DNA of 51,900 nt from Acidobacteriota bacterium (GCA_027622905.1 JAQBVV010000005.1:1-51900), one strand, 5' to 3'; shown: positions 25,189 to 35,690, counted from the first letter of the stretch. The notes: a model not told the origin generated them from the sequence alone. Made by a program: numbers and translations.

Positions 25189-26055
25189 TCAATCCCGACC
25201 CTTCATCAGCTCGGCGCGCCATCCCGCCGCATCGGTAAAGACGGCGTCGACGATCTCCGCTCGATCCAGCTCGGTGCGCATCTCTGACAACTGCTCGATC
25301 AATACGTCGAGCGCCTTCCTGATCTCGTCCGTGTTGGTCGCGCAGATGTCCCGCCAGACATCGGCCGGACTGGACGCGAGACGCGTCGTATCGATCAACC
25401 CCTGGCCGGCCATGCGTAACCCGGCAGCCGTCGCCCCCTTGCCGACCACGTCCATCAGCACGGTGGTCGCCAGCTGCGGCAGGTGGCTGATCAGCGCCAT
25501 CAGCCGGTCGTGATCCGACGCCGTCATCGTCGTCGCCTGCGCACCGAGACCGGCCACGAACTCGGAGAGGCGTGGCACCGCCTCGCGCCCAGCCGCGTCA
25601 TGCGGTGTAAAGATCCACGGACGCCGCGCGAACAGGCCGGCAGTCGCGAACTCGAACCCACCGCGCGCGCCACCGCCGAGCGGATGCCCGCCGACGAACG
25701 TCACCGGGGCCGGAAGCGCCGCCGCCGCGTCGACAATTCTTCGCTTGGTGCCGCCAACGTCGGTGATGACGGCCGACGACGAGGCGTGCGCGGCCACCCG
25801 CTGGAGCAACGACAGGTTCTGGCGCACGGGGGCGGCCAGCACAACAAGGTCGGCGTCACCCACCGCGGCCAGGTCGTCAGTCCCGGCGTCGATGGCCCGC
25901 CGATCCAGGCCGGCGCGCAACACCGACTCGCGATCGATGGCGGTCACGTGTGTCGATGGCCATGCCTTGCGAGCGCCGAAGGCGATGGATCCGCCCACGA
26001 GTCCGAGCCCGATGATGACGATTCGAGGAAACACCGGCGGCGTCGGTGACTCCAT
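25189..26055 (-). CDS. tyrA: Prephenate dehydrogenase
   Basis: Oxidatively decarboxylates prephenate to 4-hydroxyphenylpyruvate on the Tyr branch. In the 288-residue protein the NAD-binding Rossmann loop is GLGLVGGS (16-23), the catalytic-site histidine lies in GGHPLGGGARGGF, and the helical dimer domain has HLPQLATTVLMDVVG. No ACT domain is attached. ATG 26055 was chosen; a TTG at 26088 would add eleven residues. It is the last gene of the aromatic operon, 85 bases after the DAHP synthase gene. Its 3' end is duplicated in part at 23745-23827. Confidence 0.93.
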   Translation of the reverse strand: MESPTPPVFPRIVIIGLGLVGGSIAFGARKAWPSTHVTAIDRESVLRAGLDRRAIDAGTDDLAAVGDADLVVLAAPVRQNLSLLQRVAAHASSSAVITDVGGTKRRIVDAAAALPAPVTFVGGHPLGGGARGGFEFATAGLFARRPWIFTPHDAAGREAVPRLSEFVAGLGAQATTMTASDHDRLMALISHLPQLATTVLMDVVGKGATAAGLRMAGQGLIDTTRLASSPADVWRDICATNTDEIRKALDVLIEQLSEMRTELDRAEIVDAVFTDAAGWRAELMKGRD

Positions 26056-26140
26056 CGTCAACGCCCGGAAGCCTGGTCCCGGCGGCAACGCCGCGACCGT
26101 CCTCCCACCGGAACCTGGGATCCGGTCACGTCACCGAACC

Positions 26141-27193
26141 CTACCGGGACCGACCTGGACGCGAGACCGCCTCCAGGCAGATGCTGCGACCGATCGCCGG
26201 CGCGATGATCCGCAACTCGGCCATCAGGCGATCGAACTGGTCCGGGTACATCGACTGCGCGCCGTCGCTCCAGGCATGATCCGGGTCGGCATGCACCTCG
26301 ATGAGCAGACCGTCTGCGCCGGCGGCCACCGCAGCGCGCGCCAGCTGCGGCACCATGTCGCGACGACCCGCCCCGTGGCTCGGATCGGCCACGACGGGCA
26401 GGTGGCTGAGCTTGTGCACGACGGGAATCGCGGAGATGTCGAACGTGTTGCGCGTGGCCGTCTCGAACGTCCGGATGCCTCGCTCGCACAGGATGACGTC
26501 GTTGTTGCCGCCCGCGAGGATGTACTCCGCCGACAGTAGCCATTCCTCGATCGTGGCGGAAATGCCCCGCTTGACGAGTACCGGCTTGCGCGCGTGACCG
26601 AGCTCCCGGAGCAGGGTGTAGTTCTGCATGTTGCGCGCGCCAACCTGAAAGATGTCGCAGTACTTCGCGATCAGCTCGATCTGACTGACGTCCATCACTT
26701 CCGAGATCAGCTTCAGGCCGTGGGCGTCGGAGGCCTGACGCAACATCTTGAGGCCGGCCTCCCCGTGCCCCTGAAAGCTGTAGGGCGAGCTGCGCGGCTT
26801 GAAGGCGCCGCCGCGGAACACCTTGGCCCCGGCGCGCTTGACCGCCGCGGCGGCCGCTTCGCACTGCTCCTCGGTCTCTGCCGAGCAGGGCCCTGCCATG
26901 ACGATCACTTCGTCGCCGCCGATGCGCACGTCGCCCAGCGTGACGATCGTCTTGTCCGGCCGGTAGCTGCGGCTCGCGCGCTTGTACGGCTCGGTGATCC
27001 GCATCACCTCGTGGACGCCGTCGAGGATCTCGATGATCTCCTTGTCTACCTGCACCTTGCCGGTGCCGACCACGCCGAGTACCGTCCGTGTCGAACCGGA
27101 CGACCGATGCACGTCCATTCCCAACTCGATGAGCCGGGCGATCACCGAGTCGACCTGCGACTCGCTCGCCCGCTCCTTCATTACAACGATCAT
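26141..27193 (-). CDS. aroF: DAHP synthase, class I-beta with N-terminal ferredoxin-like domain
   Basis: Condenses phosphoenolpyruvate and erythrose-4-phosphate, the first step of the shikimate pathway. In the 350-residue protein, residues 1-70 form the ferredoxin-like (FL) domain ([20 protein letters not shown]) that mediates feedback inhibition in this class. The barrel follows with GPCSAE (101-106, metal ligand Cys103), [16 protein letters not shown], and [10 protein letters not shown] near the end. Length matches FL-type enzymes. It lies 31 bases after the chorismate mutase gene. In related organisms the FL domain binds Tyr or Phe; here that is inference. Confidence 0.95.
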   Translation of the reverse strand: MIVVMKERASESQVDSVIARLIELGMDVHRSSGSTRTVLGVVGTGKVQVDKEIIEILDGVHEVMRITEPYKRASRSYRPDKTIVTLGDVRIGGDEVIVMAGPCSAETEEQCEAAAAAVKRAGAKVFRGGAFKPRSSPYSFQGHGEAGLKMLRQASDAHGLKLISEVMDVSQIELIAKYCDIFQVGARNMQNYTLLRELGHARKPVLVKRGISATIEEWLLSAEYILAGGNNDVILCERGIRTFETATRNTFDISAIPVVHKLSHLPVVADPSHGAGRRDMVPQLARAAVAAGADGLLIEVHADPDHAWSDGAQSMYPDQFDRLMAELRIIAPAIGRSICLEAVSRPGRSR

Positions 27194-27224
27194 GACGTCA
27201 ACCTTCCGCTCTCTCCGTGTACGC

Positions 27225-27548
27225 TCATTCTTCAGTCGCCGGACCCTGGCTATCCCCGTATCCGCTGGACGCCCGCTCCGCCCTCCGCGCCTCGTCGATG
27301 ATCCGCTCGAATATCCTGACGACCGCCTCGCCCGTCAGCGGACCAGAGAGCTCGGTTGCCGCTTCTCTCACCTTGCCCAGCACCTGGGCCTCTCGCTCGG
27401 GTTGGTACACGGGCAGCGCGGACTCGTGTTTCAGTCGCCCGACTTCCACGGCACAGGCCACCCGCACGTTCAGCAGTCGCAGGAGCTGATCGTCGATAAC
27501 GTCAATCCGGTTGCGCAACTCTTCGATGTTCGTCAAGACTTCAGCCAC
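27225..27548 (-). CDS. Chorismate mutase, AroQ class
   Basis: A 107-residue all-helical monofunctional chorismate mutase that converts chorismate to prephenate. The pattern [22 protein letters not shown] (8-29), [18 protein letters not shown] and [12 protein letters not shown] is the AroQ signature, with the active-site Arg and Lys positions present. It overlaps trpA by 16 bases. Together with tyrA two genes on, it gives the Tyr/Phe branch inside the Trp operon. No prephenate dehydratase is in the window. Confidence 0.9.
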   Translation of the reverse strand: MAEVLTNIEELRNRIDVIDDQLLRLLNVRVACAVEVGRLKHESALPVYQPEREAQVLGKVREAATELSGPLTGEAVVRIFERIIDEARRAERASSGYGDSQGPATEE

Positions 27549-28339
27549 CGCACATACTCCTCTACCCGTGAATCAAGATCGTCTGAGGCGCCGGCATCGG
27601 CGATGACGCTGACGAGTCCGCTACCGACCACCGCGGCGTCCGCCCACCGCCCCACTTCCCGCACGTGCGCCGGCGTCGAGATGCCGAATCCGAGGGCGAC
27701 GGGCAGGGGACTGACAGCCCTGATCCGTCGGACCATCTCCTCGGCGCCATCCGCAACGGCGTCGCGAGCCCCGGTCACACCGAGCCGCGAAATAGCATAG
27801 AGGAATCCGCTACCCAGAGACACCGCACGCCGCAGGCGCCCGTCGGTCGTCGTCGGGCTCAGCAGGAGGATTGTATCAATCCCCCGCGACGCCAGAAGTT
27901 GACGGAACTCGTCCGCCTCCTCCAGCGGCAAATCCAGGACGAGCACGCCGTCTACTCCGGCGTCCCGCGCGCGGTCAGCGAACTGTTCCGCGCCAAGCCG
28001 CAGGATCGGGTTGGCGTAGCTGAACAGCACTATCGGCGCCTGTATGTCCCCGCGCAAGCGGCCGACCATGTCGAGGACTCCAGACAGGGTGGTGCCCGAC
28101 GCGAGCGCCCGCTCGGTGGCCCGTTGAATCACCGGACCGTCCGCGAGTGGATCGGAGAACGGCACACCGACCTCCAGGACGTCGGCGCCGGCGCGGTCGA
28201 GGGCACGCAAGATCCCTTCGGTCCTCGGCACGTCCGGATCCCCGGCGGTGATGTACGTCACCAGCCCGGGACCCGCATTGGCCCCGCGAATACGACGAAA
28301 CGTCTCGTCCAGACGCCCCTGGCCGCCGGAGCGACTCAT
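27533..28339 (-). CDS. trpA: Tryptophan synthase alpha chain
   Basis: Cleaves indole-3-glycerol phosphate to indole. The 268-residue TIM barrel has catalytic Glu56 in [15 protein letters not shown] and Asp67 in the same motif, and the phosphate-binding [10 protein letters not shown]. Length is standard. It overlaps trpB by 4 bases (ATGA) and the chorismate mutase gene by 16. It pairs with TrpB to channel indole. Confidence 0.96.
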   Translation of the reverse strand: MSRSGGQGRLDETFRRIRGANAGPGLVTYITAGDPDVPRTEGILRALDRAGADVLEVGVPFSDPLADGPVIQRATERALASGTTLSGVLDMVGRLRGDIQAPIVLFSYANPILRLGAEQFADRARDAGVDGVLVLDLPLEEADEFRQLLASRGIDTILLLSPTTTDGRLRRAVSLGSGFLYAISRLGVTGARDAVADGAEEMVRRIRAVSPLPVALGFGISTPAHVREVGRWADAAVVGSGLVSVIADAGASDDLDSRVEEYVRWLKS

Positions 28340-29655
28340 CGGAGCGCCTCGACGACGCTCTGGACGTCCTTGTCGCCTCGTCCTGACAGGTTCACCAGGA
28401 TGACGGTGTCATCCGCGACCTCTGCTGCCAGCCTCATGGCGTAGGCGATCGCGTGCGCCGACTCCAGGGCCGGCAAGATGCCCTCGAGACGCGCGAGGGT
28501 CTGAAACCCCTCGAGCGCGTCTGCGTCAGACACGTGGACGTACTCCGTCCGCCCGAGGTCGCGGAGCCATGCATGCTCCGGCCCGATCGCCGCATAGTCG
28601 AGACCGGCGGAGATGGAGTGGGTCGGTTCGATATTCCCAGCCTCGTCCTGCAGGATGAACGTCCTGGTGCCCTGCAGCACCCCGGTGCTGCCCCCCGCGA
28701 ATCTGGCCGCATGGCGACCTGGCGCGATCGCGTCGCCTCCCGCTTCGACGCCCACGAGACGCACCTCAGCGTCCTCGAGAAATCCGTCGAAGATCCCCAT
28801 GGCGTTGCTGCCTCCACCCACACATGCGACGACGACATCCGGGAGGCGTCCCACCTGATCGAGCATCTGGCGCCGGGCCTCGTACCCGATCACCGACTGG
28901 AACTCCCGCACCATGAGCGGATACGGATGCGGGCCGAGCGCGGACCCCAGTAGATAGTAGGTGTCGGTCACGTTGGCGACCCAGTCGCGCATGGCTTCGT
29001 TGATGGCATCCTTCAGCGTACGACTGCCGGCCTCGACCTCCCGCACCTCCGCGCCGAGCAGTCGCATGCGGACGACATTCAGCGCCTGCCGTCGCATGTC
29101 TTCGGCGCCCATGTAGATGCAGCAGCGCAGTCCCAGCAGTGCGCAGGCCGTGGCCGTGGCCACGCCGTGCTGTCCCGCTCCCGTCTCGGCCACCACGCGC
29201 CGCTTGCCCATGCGCCGGGCGAGCAGCGCCTGTCCCAAGGCGTTATTGATCTTGTGGGCCCCAGTGTGCGCCAGGTCCTCCCGCTTGAGAAGAATGCGCA
29301 CGCCCCGCCCGGCTTTTGCCGGGCCCCGCGCGGCCGCAGTCGCAGCCGCAGCCGCGCCCGCGCCCACAGCCTTCCCAGACGGCCCGCCCCCACACTCGGC
29401 GGCCAGTCGCCGGGTCTCGTAGAGCGAGGTGGGGCGGCCGACGTAGTGCGTCAGCAGCGTCTCGAGCTCACCACGGAACGCGCGATCGTCTCGCGCCGCC
29501 AGATACCCGGCGGTGAGCTCCTCGATCGGCGCGACCAGCGTCTCTGGTACGAAGCGCCCCCCATAGGCCCCGAAGTACCCGCGGGCATCGGGATCCCGCC
29601 TTCCGAACATCGGGCGATCTGCGACCGCAGACTTATCGTTCTCCACGTACTCCAC
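28336..29655 (-). CDS. trpB: Tryptophan synthase beta chain with an Ala-rich insertion
   Basis: PLP enzyme joining indole and serine to make tryptophan. It has [13 protein letters not shown] (28-40), PLP lysine Lys135 in [22 protein letters not shown], and GGGSNAMG (phosphate loop). At 439 residues it is longer than the usual ~400. The excess is an Ala/Gly-rich stretch at about 88-118 between ETRRLAAE and RILLKREDL, at the entry to the communication domain region. Starts at GTG 29655, GTG 29646 or ATG 29610 are possible; the first two overlap trpF. The core is intact, so activity is expected. Confidence 0.95.
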   Translation of the reverse strand: MEYVENDKSAVADRPMFGRRDPDARGYFGAYGGRFVPETLVAPIEELTAGYLAARDDRAFRGELETLLTHYVGRPTSLYETRRLAAECGGGPSGKAVGAGAAAAATAAARGPAKAGRGVRILLKREDLAHTGAHKINNALGQALLARRMGKRRVVAETGAGQHGVATATACALLGLRCCIYMGAEDMRRQALNVVRMRLLGAEVREVEAGSRTLKDAINEAMRDWVANVTDTYYLLGSALGPHPYPLMVREFQSVIGYEARRQMLDQVGRLPDVVVACVGGGSNAMGIFDGFLEDAEVRLVGVEAGGDAIAPGRHAARFAGGSTGVLQGTRTFILQDEAGNIEPTHSISAGLDYAAIGPEHAWLRDLGRTEYVHVSDADALEGFQTLARLEGILPALESAHAIAYAMRLAAEVADDTVILVNLSGRGDKDVQSVVEALR

Positions 29656-30277
29656 CCGCGCCCCGTGCGCTTGCCAGAAAGCGCGCTACCTTGTCCCTGT
29701 TCTTGACACCGGGGGCATCTTCCACGCCCGATGACACATCCACGCCAAACGGCCGAACGGTGTCGACCGCCTCCGCCACATTGTCCGGCGTTAACCCGCC
29801 CGCCAGGACGATTCGCCACGATCGCGCCGCCGCTGCGGCTCGTCCCCAATCGACCGTCCGCCCCGTCCCACCGCGGAGCACCGGATCCGCCGCATCCATC
29901 AGAAAGATCGTATCGGCAGGCCACGCGGCTGCCACCTGCTCGATGCGATCGACCGTCGTGGCTCGCAGCACCGACCGATCCAGCTCGTTTGCATACGAGG
30001 CCGGCTCGTCGCCGTGCAACTGGATCGTGGTGAGCCCGGCCTGGTCGGCCACGAGTCGAATCTCATCGACCGCCTCGTTGACGAACACGCCGACCGTCTG
30101 CACACCTGGCCGCAGCGCCGCGGTGATCGTCGCCGCACGGTCAGGGCTGATGCACCTGGGACTCCGCGACCAGAACACGAACCCCAGCGCCGTCGCGCCC
30201 TGCTCGACCGCATGAACCGCGTCGGACAACTCGGTGATCCCGCAGATCTTCACGAACAGTTCCGCCTGCGCGGTCAC
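29633..30277 (-). CDS. trpF: Phosphoribosylanthranilate isomerase
   Basis: Isomerises phosphoribosylanthranilate to CdRP. The 214-residue TIM barrel has FVKICGIT with catalytic Cys12, the IQLHGDE motif, [10 protein letters not shown] and the catalytic aspartate in [10 protein letters not shown]. It overlaps trpC by 4 bases upstream and, depending on the trpB start, trpB by up to 23. All family motifs are in place and nothing looks disrupted. Confidence 0.96.
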   Translation of the reverse strand: MTAQAELFVKICGITELSDAVHAVEQGATALGFVFWSRSPRCISPDRAATITAALRPGVQTVGVFVNEAVDEIRLVADQAGLTTIQLHGDEPASYANELDRSVLRATTVDRIEQVAAAWPADTIFLMDAADPVLRGGTGRTVDWGRAAAAARSWRIVLAGGLTPDNVAEAVDTVRPFGVDVSSGVEDAPGVKNRDKVARFLASARGAGGVRGER

Positions 30278-31083
30278 CGCCGCACCGTGGCCGGAGCGAC
30301 CAGTTCGCGGATCGCCCGTGCCGGATCGGGATCCACCATGAACCGCTCGCCGATCAGAAACGCCCGGTATCCAGCTGCCGCCAGACGGTCGAGGTCGTCT
30401 CTGGACTGCAGGCCGCTCTCACTGACCCCGATCACGCCCGTCGGCATCTTCGCGGCCAGTCGATGCGAGGCGTTGACGTCCACCTGCAACGTCCGCAGGT
30501 TCCGGTTATTGACGCCGATCACCCGCGCACCGGCGTCGATCGCGCGCGTCAACTCTTCGTCGTCGTGCACCTCCACCAGGGCCGCAAGGCCGAGCTTCCA
30601 CGCGCGCGCCTGCAACCGCGTCAGCGTGGGCTGGTCGAGGGCCGCGACGATCAACAAGATGGCGTCGGCACCCGCAGCGCGTGCTTCCAGCAGCTGATAC
30701 TCATCGACGATGAAGTCCTTCCGTAGCAGCGGCAACGTCACGGCCTCGCGCACCGCCACGAGGTGTTCGAGCGCACCGTCGAAAAACGTCGGCTCGGTCA
30801 ACACGGAGATCGCCGCCGCTCCCCCGCGCTCGTAGCGACCCGCGATCGCCGCCGGATCGTAATCGGCCGCCAGCACACCCTTCGAGGGAGAGCGGCGCTT
30901 GCATTCCGCGATCACGTTCACCCGCCCGACCGTTCCGAGCGCCTGCTCGAATCGAGGGCCGGCCGGCGACGCCTCAGAGGCCCGCGCCTCGAGCGCCGCG
31001 ATCGACTCGCGCTCCCGCCGGGACTGGACCATCCGCTCGGTGGCTCCGATGATCGCCTGCAGCAGATCAGGCGTGGCGCTCAT
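30274..31083 (-). CDS. trpC: Indole-3-glycerol phosphate synthase
   Basis: Closes the indole ring from CdRP with loss of CO2. In the 269-residue enzyme, [13 protein letters not shown] (57-69) holds catalytic Glu60 and Lys62. [13 protein letters not shown] gives the second lysine, and [17 protein letters not shown] and SESGL complete the barrel motifs. It is a separate protein, not fused to TrpF as in E. coli. 4-base overlaps on both sides place it firmly in the operon. Confidence 0.96.
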   Translation of the reverse strand: MSATPDLLQAIIGATERMVQSRRERESIAALEARASEASPAGPRFEQALGTVGRVNVIAECKRRSPSKGVLAADYDPAAIAGRYERGGAAAISVLTEPTFFDGALEHLVAVREAVTLPLLRKDFIVDEYQLLEARAAGADAILLIVAALDQPTLTRLQARAWKLGLAALVEVHDDEELTRAIDAGARVIGVNNRNLRTLQVDVNASHRLAAKMPTGVIGVSESGLQSRDDLDRLAAAGYRAFLIGERFMVDPDPARAIRELVAPATVRR

Positions 31084-32105
31084 GGACCCGCCTCTGCATG
31101 CGAACCCTGCGCCATCTTCTCGAGCGTCGCCAACGCGGCCCCGGTATCGATCGCCGCGCTGGCGCGCCGGATACCCTCGCGCACGCTCCCGGCGTCGCCG
31201 GCCACCAGCAACGAGGCGCCCGCGTTCAGCACCACCACGTCTCGCGCCGCACCCCGCTCGCCGCGGAGCACGCCGCGCACGATCTCTGCGTTCTGTGTTG
31301 CGTCACCTCCCTGCAGGTCCGACAACGCTGCCTGCGCGACACCGAACTCCGCCGGATGGATATAGAAACTGTGCACCGCCCCGGCGCGGCACTCCGACAC
31401 CTTCGTGTAGCCCGTGGTCGACAGCTCGTCGAGACCGTCGGCGCCGTGCACGACCCAGGCGCGGTCGGCGCCGAGCAGCAACAGCGAACGTGCCAGCACA
31501 TCGGTCAGCTCCGCGCGGGGCACGCCGACGATCTGCCGCCGGGCGCCGGCCGGGTTGGTCAACGGTCCCAGGAGATTGAAGACGGTCCGTATCCCGAGCT
31601 CCCGCCGTGTCGGCGCGGCGTGCCGCATCGACGGATGGAAGGTCGGCGCGAAGAAGAAGGCGATGTTGGCATCGCGCAGGGTTCGCTCCACGGTGGCAGG
31701 CGATGCGCCGATGTTCACGCCAAGCTGTTCAAACACGTCGGCACTGCCGCAGCGACTCGACACCGATCGGTTGCCGTGCTTGGCGACCTTCACGCCACAC
31801 GCGGCCACCACGAGCGCCGCGGCGGACGAAATATTGAACGTGCCGGAACGGTCCCCGCCGGTGCCGCACGTGTCGAACACGTCGCCGACCGGAGCGCTCA
31901 TCGGCACGGCGTGCGCGCGCATCGTCTGCGCGAAGCCCACGATCTCCGCCGGTCGCTCGCCCTTCATCGCCAGCGCGGTCAACAACGCCGCCAGCGCCGC
32001 CGACGACGCGCGCCCTTCCATGACCTCGCGCATGACGGCCGCGGCCTCATCGGCCGTGAGATCCTCGCGACGCATGACTTTCTCGAGCAGGGGTCTCAAC
32101 ATCAC
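31080..32105 (-). CDS. trpD: Anthranilate phosphoribosyltransferase
   Basis: Adds the phosphoribosyl group to anthranilate. The 341-residue protein has the PRPP loop [14 protein letters not shown] (78-91), [18 protein letters not shown] (about 109-126) and the metal site in [11 protein letters not shown]. The helical N-terminal domain is standard. It is a stand-alone enzyme, not fused to TrpG. It overlaps trpG and trpC by 4 bases each. Confidence 0.96.
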   Translation of the reverse strand: MMLRPLLEKVMRREDLTADEAAAVMREVMEGRASSAALAALLTALAMKGERPAEIVGFAQTMRAHAVPMSAPVGDVFDTCGTGGDRSGTFNISSAAALVVAACGVKVAKHGNRSVSSRCGSADVFEQLGVNIGASPATVERTLRDANIAFFFAPTFHPSMRHAAPTRRELGIRTVFNLLGPLTNPAGARRQIVGVPRAELTDVLARSLLLLGADRAWVVHGADGLDELSTTGYTKVSECRAGAVHSFYIHPAEFGVAQAALSDLQGGDATQNAEIVRGVLRGERGAARDVVVLNAGASLLVAGDAGSVREGIRRASAAIDTGAALATLEKMAQGSHAEAGP

Positions 32106-32668
32106 AACTCGATGAAGTTCTTCAGGATGCGCTGGCCCTCGCCGGTCAGCACCGACTCGGGATGAAACTGCACGCCGTGCACCGGGTGCGTGCGATGCCG
32201 GACACCCATGATGACGTCCTCGTCGCGCCCTCGCGCGGCGACCTCGAGGTTCGACGGAAGGTCCTCGCTGGCGACGATCAGCGAATGGTAACGTCCGGCC
32301 TCGAACGGACTGCTGATGCCCTTGAAGACCCCCTTGCCGTCGTGCACGACAGCTGATGTCTTCCCGTGCATCGGCATCGACGCCCGACAGACCCGCCCCC
32401 CGTACACCATGCCGATCGCCTGATGACCGAGGCAGACGCCAAGGATCGGCGTCGTCGCGCCGAGACGACGGATCAACTCGACGGTGATCCCCGCGTCCTC
32501 CGGACGGCCTGGCCCCGGCGAGATCACGATTCGCTCGGGGCGCATGTCCGCGACCTCGTCCACGGTGATCTGATCGTTCCGATACACACGCATCTCCGCG
32601 CCAAGCTCGCCAAGGTACTGGACGAGGTTGTACGTGAACGAGTCGTAGTTATCAATGACAAGAACCAT
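32102..32668 (-). CDS. trpG: Anthranilate synthase glutamine amidotransferase subunit
   Basis: Supplies ammonia from glutamine to TrpE. It is a 188-residue class I glutaminase with catalytic Cys79 in LGVCLGHQAIG and the His169/Glu171 pair in FHPESVLT; the oxyanion region is SPGPGRPEDAG. It may also serve para-aminobenzoate synthesis, as in other bacteria with a single copy, but that is inference. It lies 3 bases after trpE and overlaps trpD by 4. Confidence 0.95.
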   Translation of the reverse strand: MVLVIDNYDSFTYNLVQYLGELGAEMRVYRNDQITVDEVADMRPERIVISPGPGRPEDAGITVELIRRLGATTPILGVCLGHQAIGMVYGGRVCRASMPMHGKTSAVVHDGKGVFKGISSPFEAGRYHSLIVASEDLPSNLEVAARGRDEDVIMGVRHRTHPVHGVQFHPESVLTGEGQRILKNFIEL

Positions 32669-32671
32669 GGT

Positions 32672-34138
32672 CTACAACCCGCGCTGCGCCAGTTCCAGCG
32701 CCTGAATGACGGCACGCGCTTTGTCGCGTGTCTCCTCGTACTCCGCCGCCGGATCGGAATCGGCCACGATCCCCGCGCCAGCCTGGACGTAGGCGCGGCC
32801 GTTCTCGATGACGACGGTGCGAATCGTAATGCAGAAATCGAGGTCGCCACCACAATCCAGATAGCCGATCGCTCCCGCGTAGACACCACGTCGGTCGCGC
32901 TCAAGCTCGGCGATGATCTCCATCGCGCGCACTTTCGGTGCGCCCGACACCGTGCCGGCCGGAAAGCAGGACACCAGCGCATCGAGTCGATCCCGCTGGT
33001 CGGACAACCGTCCGGTGACGATCGACACCAGATGCATCACGTGGGAATACCGCTCGACCGTCATGTAGGTCGGCACCTCCACGCTGCCGTAGTCCGACAC
33101 GCGTCCGAGGTCGTTGCGCCCAAGGTCGACGAGCATGACATGCTCGGCCCGCTCCTTGTCGCTGCCCAGCAACTCCGTCGCCAGGCGCAGATCCTCCTCG
33201 GCCGTCGCCCCACGCGGACGCGTGCCAGCGATCGGATGCGTCTGCACCTTCCGACCCTCCACGCGCACCAGCATCTCCGGCGAGGATCCGACGATGGTCC
33301 GGCCACCCATGCGCAGGAAGTACATGTAAGGGGACGGGTTCACATGACGGAGCGCCCGATACGCGACGAACGGGTCGGCGTCGAACCGTGTCTCGAAGCG
33401 TTGCGACAGCACGACCTGGTAGATGTCCCCGGCGGCGATGTACTCCTTGGCGGTGCGCACCCGATCCTCGAATTCGCCCCGCGCGACGTTCGACGTCACG
33501 TCCAGCGGCTGCGACGGCGCCGGCGTCATCACCGACAGCGTTCGGTCCAGCTCGCGTTCGACAAATTCGATTCGCGCGCGAGCGAAGCGATACAGCGATT
33601 CAAGATCCTGGTCTCCTCCGATACGCGCGTTGGCGACGATCAGGATCCGATGGCGAAGGTGATCGAAGACGAGCACGGTGTCAAACAGCATGAAGCACGC
33701 GTCGTCGTCGACCACGCTGGTCTCCTGCAGTGTCACCGGCTCGAACCAGGCGGCGGCGTCGTACCCGAGATAGCCCACCGCGCCGCCGGTGAATCGCGGC
33801 AGCCCCGGCAACTCCGGCGAGCGGAAATCCGCCATCAGTGCCCGAACGGCCTCCACGAACGGCTGGTCGCTTTCGGTGGTTTCTCCGGCTTGGTCGATGA
33901 TGGTCTTGCCACCGCGGGACCGCGCGATCAAAAACGGGTCCTTACCGAGAAACGAGTAGCGCCCAACCTGCTCTCCGCCCTCGACCGACTCGAACAGGAA
34001 CGCGTAGTCGGAATACTCCGCGACCTTCAGAAACGCGGAGACGGGCGTCAATAAATCCGCGACGCTTTCCTTGTACACAGGTACAAACGTGCCCTCCGTC
34101 GCGAGCGCCCGAAATTCTTCAAACGTGGTGATGTGCAT
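32672..34138 (-). CDS. trpE: Anthranilate synthase component I
   Basis: Converts chorismate and ammonia to anthranilate, the first committed Trp step. The 488-residue protein has an N-terminal feedback domain with FLFESVEGG (the LLES-type Trp-binding site), then the chorismate-binding domain. That domain carries GDIYQVVLSQRFE, GSSPEMLVR, HPIAGTRPRG and GTVSGAPKVRAMEII. Presence of the Trp site suggests allosteric inhibition on top of transcriptional control. It starts at ATG 34138, overlapping the aroDE stop by one base. Confidence 0.96.
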   Translation of the reverse strand: MHITTFEEFRALATEGTFVPVYKESVADLLTPVSAFLKVAEYSDYAFLFESVEGGEQVGRYSFLGKDPFLIARSRGGKTIIDQAGETTESDQPFVEAVRALMADFRSPELPGLPRFTGGAVGYLGYDAAAWFEPVTLQETSVVDDDACFMLFDTVLVFDHLRHRILIVANARIGGDQDLESLYRFARARIEFVERELDRTLSVMTPAPSQPLDVTSNVARGEFEDRVRTAKEYIAAGDIYQVVLSQRFETRFDADPFVAYRALRHVNPSPYMYFLRMGGRTIVGSSPEMLVRVEGRKVQTHPIAGTRPRGATAEEDLRLATELLGSDKERAEHVMLVDLGRNDLGRVSDYGSVEVPTYMTVERYSHVMHLVSIVTGRLSDQRDRLDALVSCFPAGTVSGAPKVRAMEIIAELERDRRGVYAGAIGYLDCGGDLDFCITIRTVVIENGRAYVQAGAGIVADSDPAAEYEETRDKARAVIQALELAQRGL

Positions 34139-35661
34139 CAGTCGGTACCCGCCATCCCGCTCATCGGCCTCGCGGCTCCGCCGTCGGCCGCCTCACGCAT
34201 GACGCCGGGGCCAGGACGCATCCCGGTCCACCATTCAAACTGCCGCTCAGCCTGCGCCACCAGCATCGGCCGGCCATCGAGCGCCGACAACCCGGCTTGC
34301 CGAGCATCGCGCATCAGGGGTGACTCGCCCCGTTGATACGTCAGGTCGTAGACGAATCGACCGTCCAGTGCCTCGCCGGCCATCGGCGAACTGTCCGGCG
34401 CGGATGCGCTCCCCAGTGGCGTGCAGTTCACCAGTACGTCCCACGATCCGGCGTCCGGAGGCCACGGCCCCACGCTGGCGTCCAGCGACTCGGCCAGCGC
34501 CTGCGCCTGCGCAGCGCGCCGCGCATGCACGGTGACGCACGCCCCGCGCGATTTCAAGGCCACGACGACCGCGCGCGACACGCCACCGGCACCGAGCACC
34601 GACACGCGTATCCCCATCTTCCCGGTAGGCCCCGTCTTCCCGGCGGGCCCCGTCGCCGCCTGCCCCAGCAGATCCGCGCCCCATGCTGCCTCCAGCGGCT
34701 CCAGAAACCCCGCGAGATCCGTATTGGTCGCCTCCCACCCGTCCGGCACCCGTCGCACCGTATTGGCCGCGCCTACACGCCGCGCCAACGCATCGGAGGC
34801 GATCGATGCGTCGAGCGCATCCCGCTTGAACGGAATGGTGACGCTGGCGCCCGCCAGGTCCAGCGCCTCGGCAAACGCCAGAAAATCCGCGAAGTCCGCC
34901 GCACACAACGGAACGTACACGGCGTCACGGCCGGCGGCGGCGAACGCGGCATTGTGCATCGCCGGAGACACCGAGTGCATGACGTTGTTACCCACGACGC
35001 CGTACACCGCGGTGTGCGCACCCACGGCACGAAACCGAAACTCGCCGACCATGCGGGTCGCGGGAATCTGACCGGGGGCGACGTTCTGACCGGCGAATGT
35101 CCACCGAGAGCCGAATCGCGACGCCAGCAACCGACTCGGGACACCGGCGTCGCCCATCGCAACCACGACCGCATCTCCCTGCTTGGCCACCTCGAGCAGG
35201 GGTAGCGAATCGGACAGCCGGGCCGCCGAGACCGCCACCTTGATCAGCGCGGCGCCGGTGCTCCGCATGGCGCGTGCCCGCGTCGCGAGATCGGCGGGTA
35301 CCCCGGTGAAATCGTGGGACGAGACGACGACGCGTGGCTGGTTGGCCGCGATCATGTCGTCGAACCCCGCCTGCCATTCGATATCCACGTACCTCGCGCC
35401 GTGCGCCAGCGCGCGGGTCAGTACGCCCCGCCGTTCCTCCTCGCTGCCGTCGAATCGGCCGCCCTCCCAGACCGGTCGACACGTGGCGACCACCGGGACC
35501 GTGACGGCGTCCAGCGCACCGGCCACATCGAGATCGCGCACGCCGTCGAGGCGCAGCTCGACCATGTCGACCACACCGGCCGAGGCCGCGGCGTCGCGGG
35601 CCGCGATCAGTTCGGCCATCGTGGCGCCGGTCACCGTCTCGCACAACAACGCTGGAGTCAT
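34138..35661 (-). CDS. aroDE: Bifunctional 3-dehydroquinate dehydratase / shikimate dehydrogenase
   Basis: A fusion of two consecutive shikimate-pathway enzymes, 507 residues from ATG 35661. Residues 1-215 are a type I dehydroquinase with His116 in SSHDFTG and Schiff-base Lys141 in ALIKVAVSA. Residues 218-500 are a shikimate dehydrogenase with MHSVSPAMHNAAF, catalytic Lys279 in IPFKRD, NTDLAGF and NADP loop GAGGVSRA (358-365). A short GPAGKTGPTGK linker sits before the NADP domain. Such fusions are known in plants and some bacteria. It heads the operon; a start at 35670 is also possible, but the open frame above it runs through the attenuator terminator. Confidence 0.93.
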   Translation of the reverse strand: MTPALLCETVTGATMAELIAARDAAASAGVVDMVELRLDGVRDLDVAGALDAVTVPVVATCRPVWEGGRFDGSEEERRGVLTRALAHGARYVDIEWQAGFDDMIAANQPRVVVSSHDFTGVPADLATRARAMRSTGAALIKVAVSAARLSDSLPLLEVAKQGDAVVVAMGDAGVPSRLLASRFGSRWTFAGQNVAPGQIPATRMVGEFRFRAVGAHTAVYGVVGNNVMHSVSPAMHNAAFAAAGRDAVYVPLCAADFADFLAFAEALDLAGASVTIPFKRDALDASIASDALARRVGAANTVRRVPDGWEATNTDLAGFLEPLEAAWGADLLGQAATGPAGKTGPTGKMGIRVSVLGAGGVSRAVVVALKSRGACVTVHARRAAQAQALAESLDASVGPWPPDAGSWDVLVNCTPLGSASAPDSSPMAGEALDGRFVYDLTYQRGESPLMRDARQAGLSALDGRPMLVAQAERQFEWWTGMRPGPGVMREAADGGAARPMSGMAGTD

Positions 35662-35690
35662 GGCATGCATCAATCGAGTGGAGCCTATAA

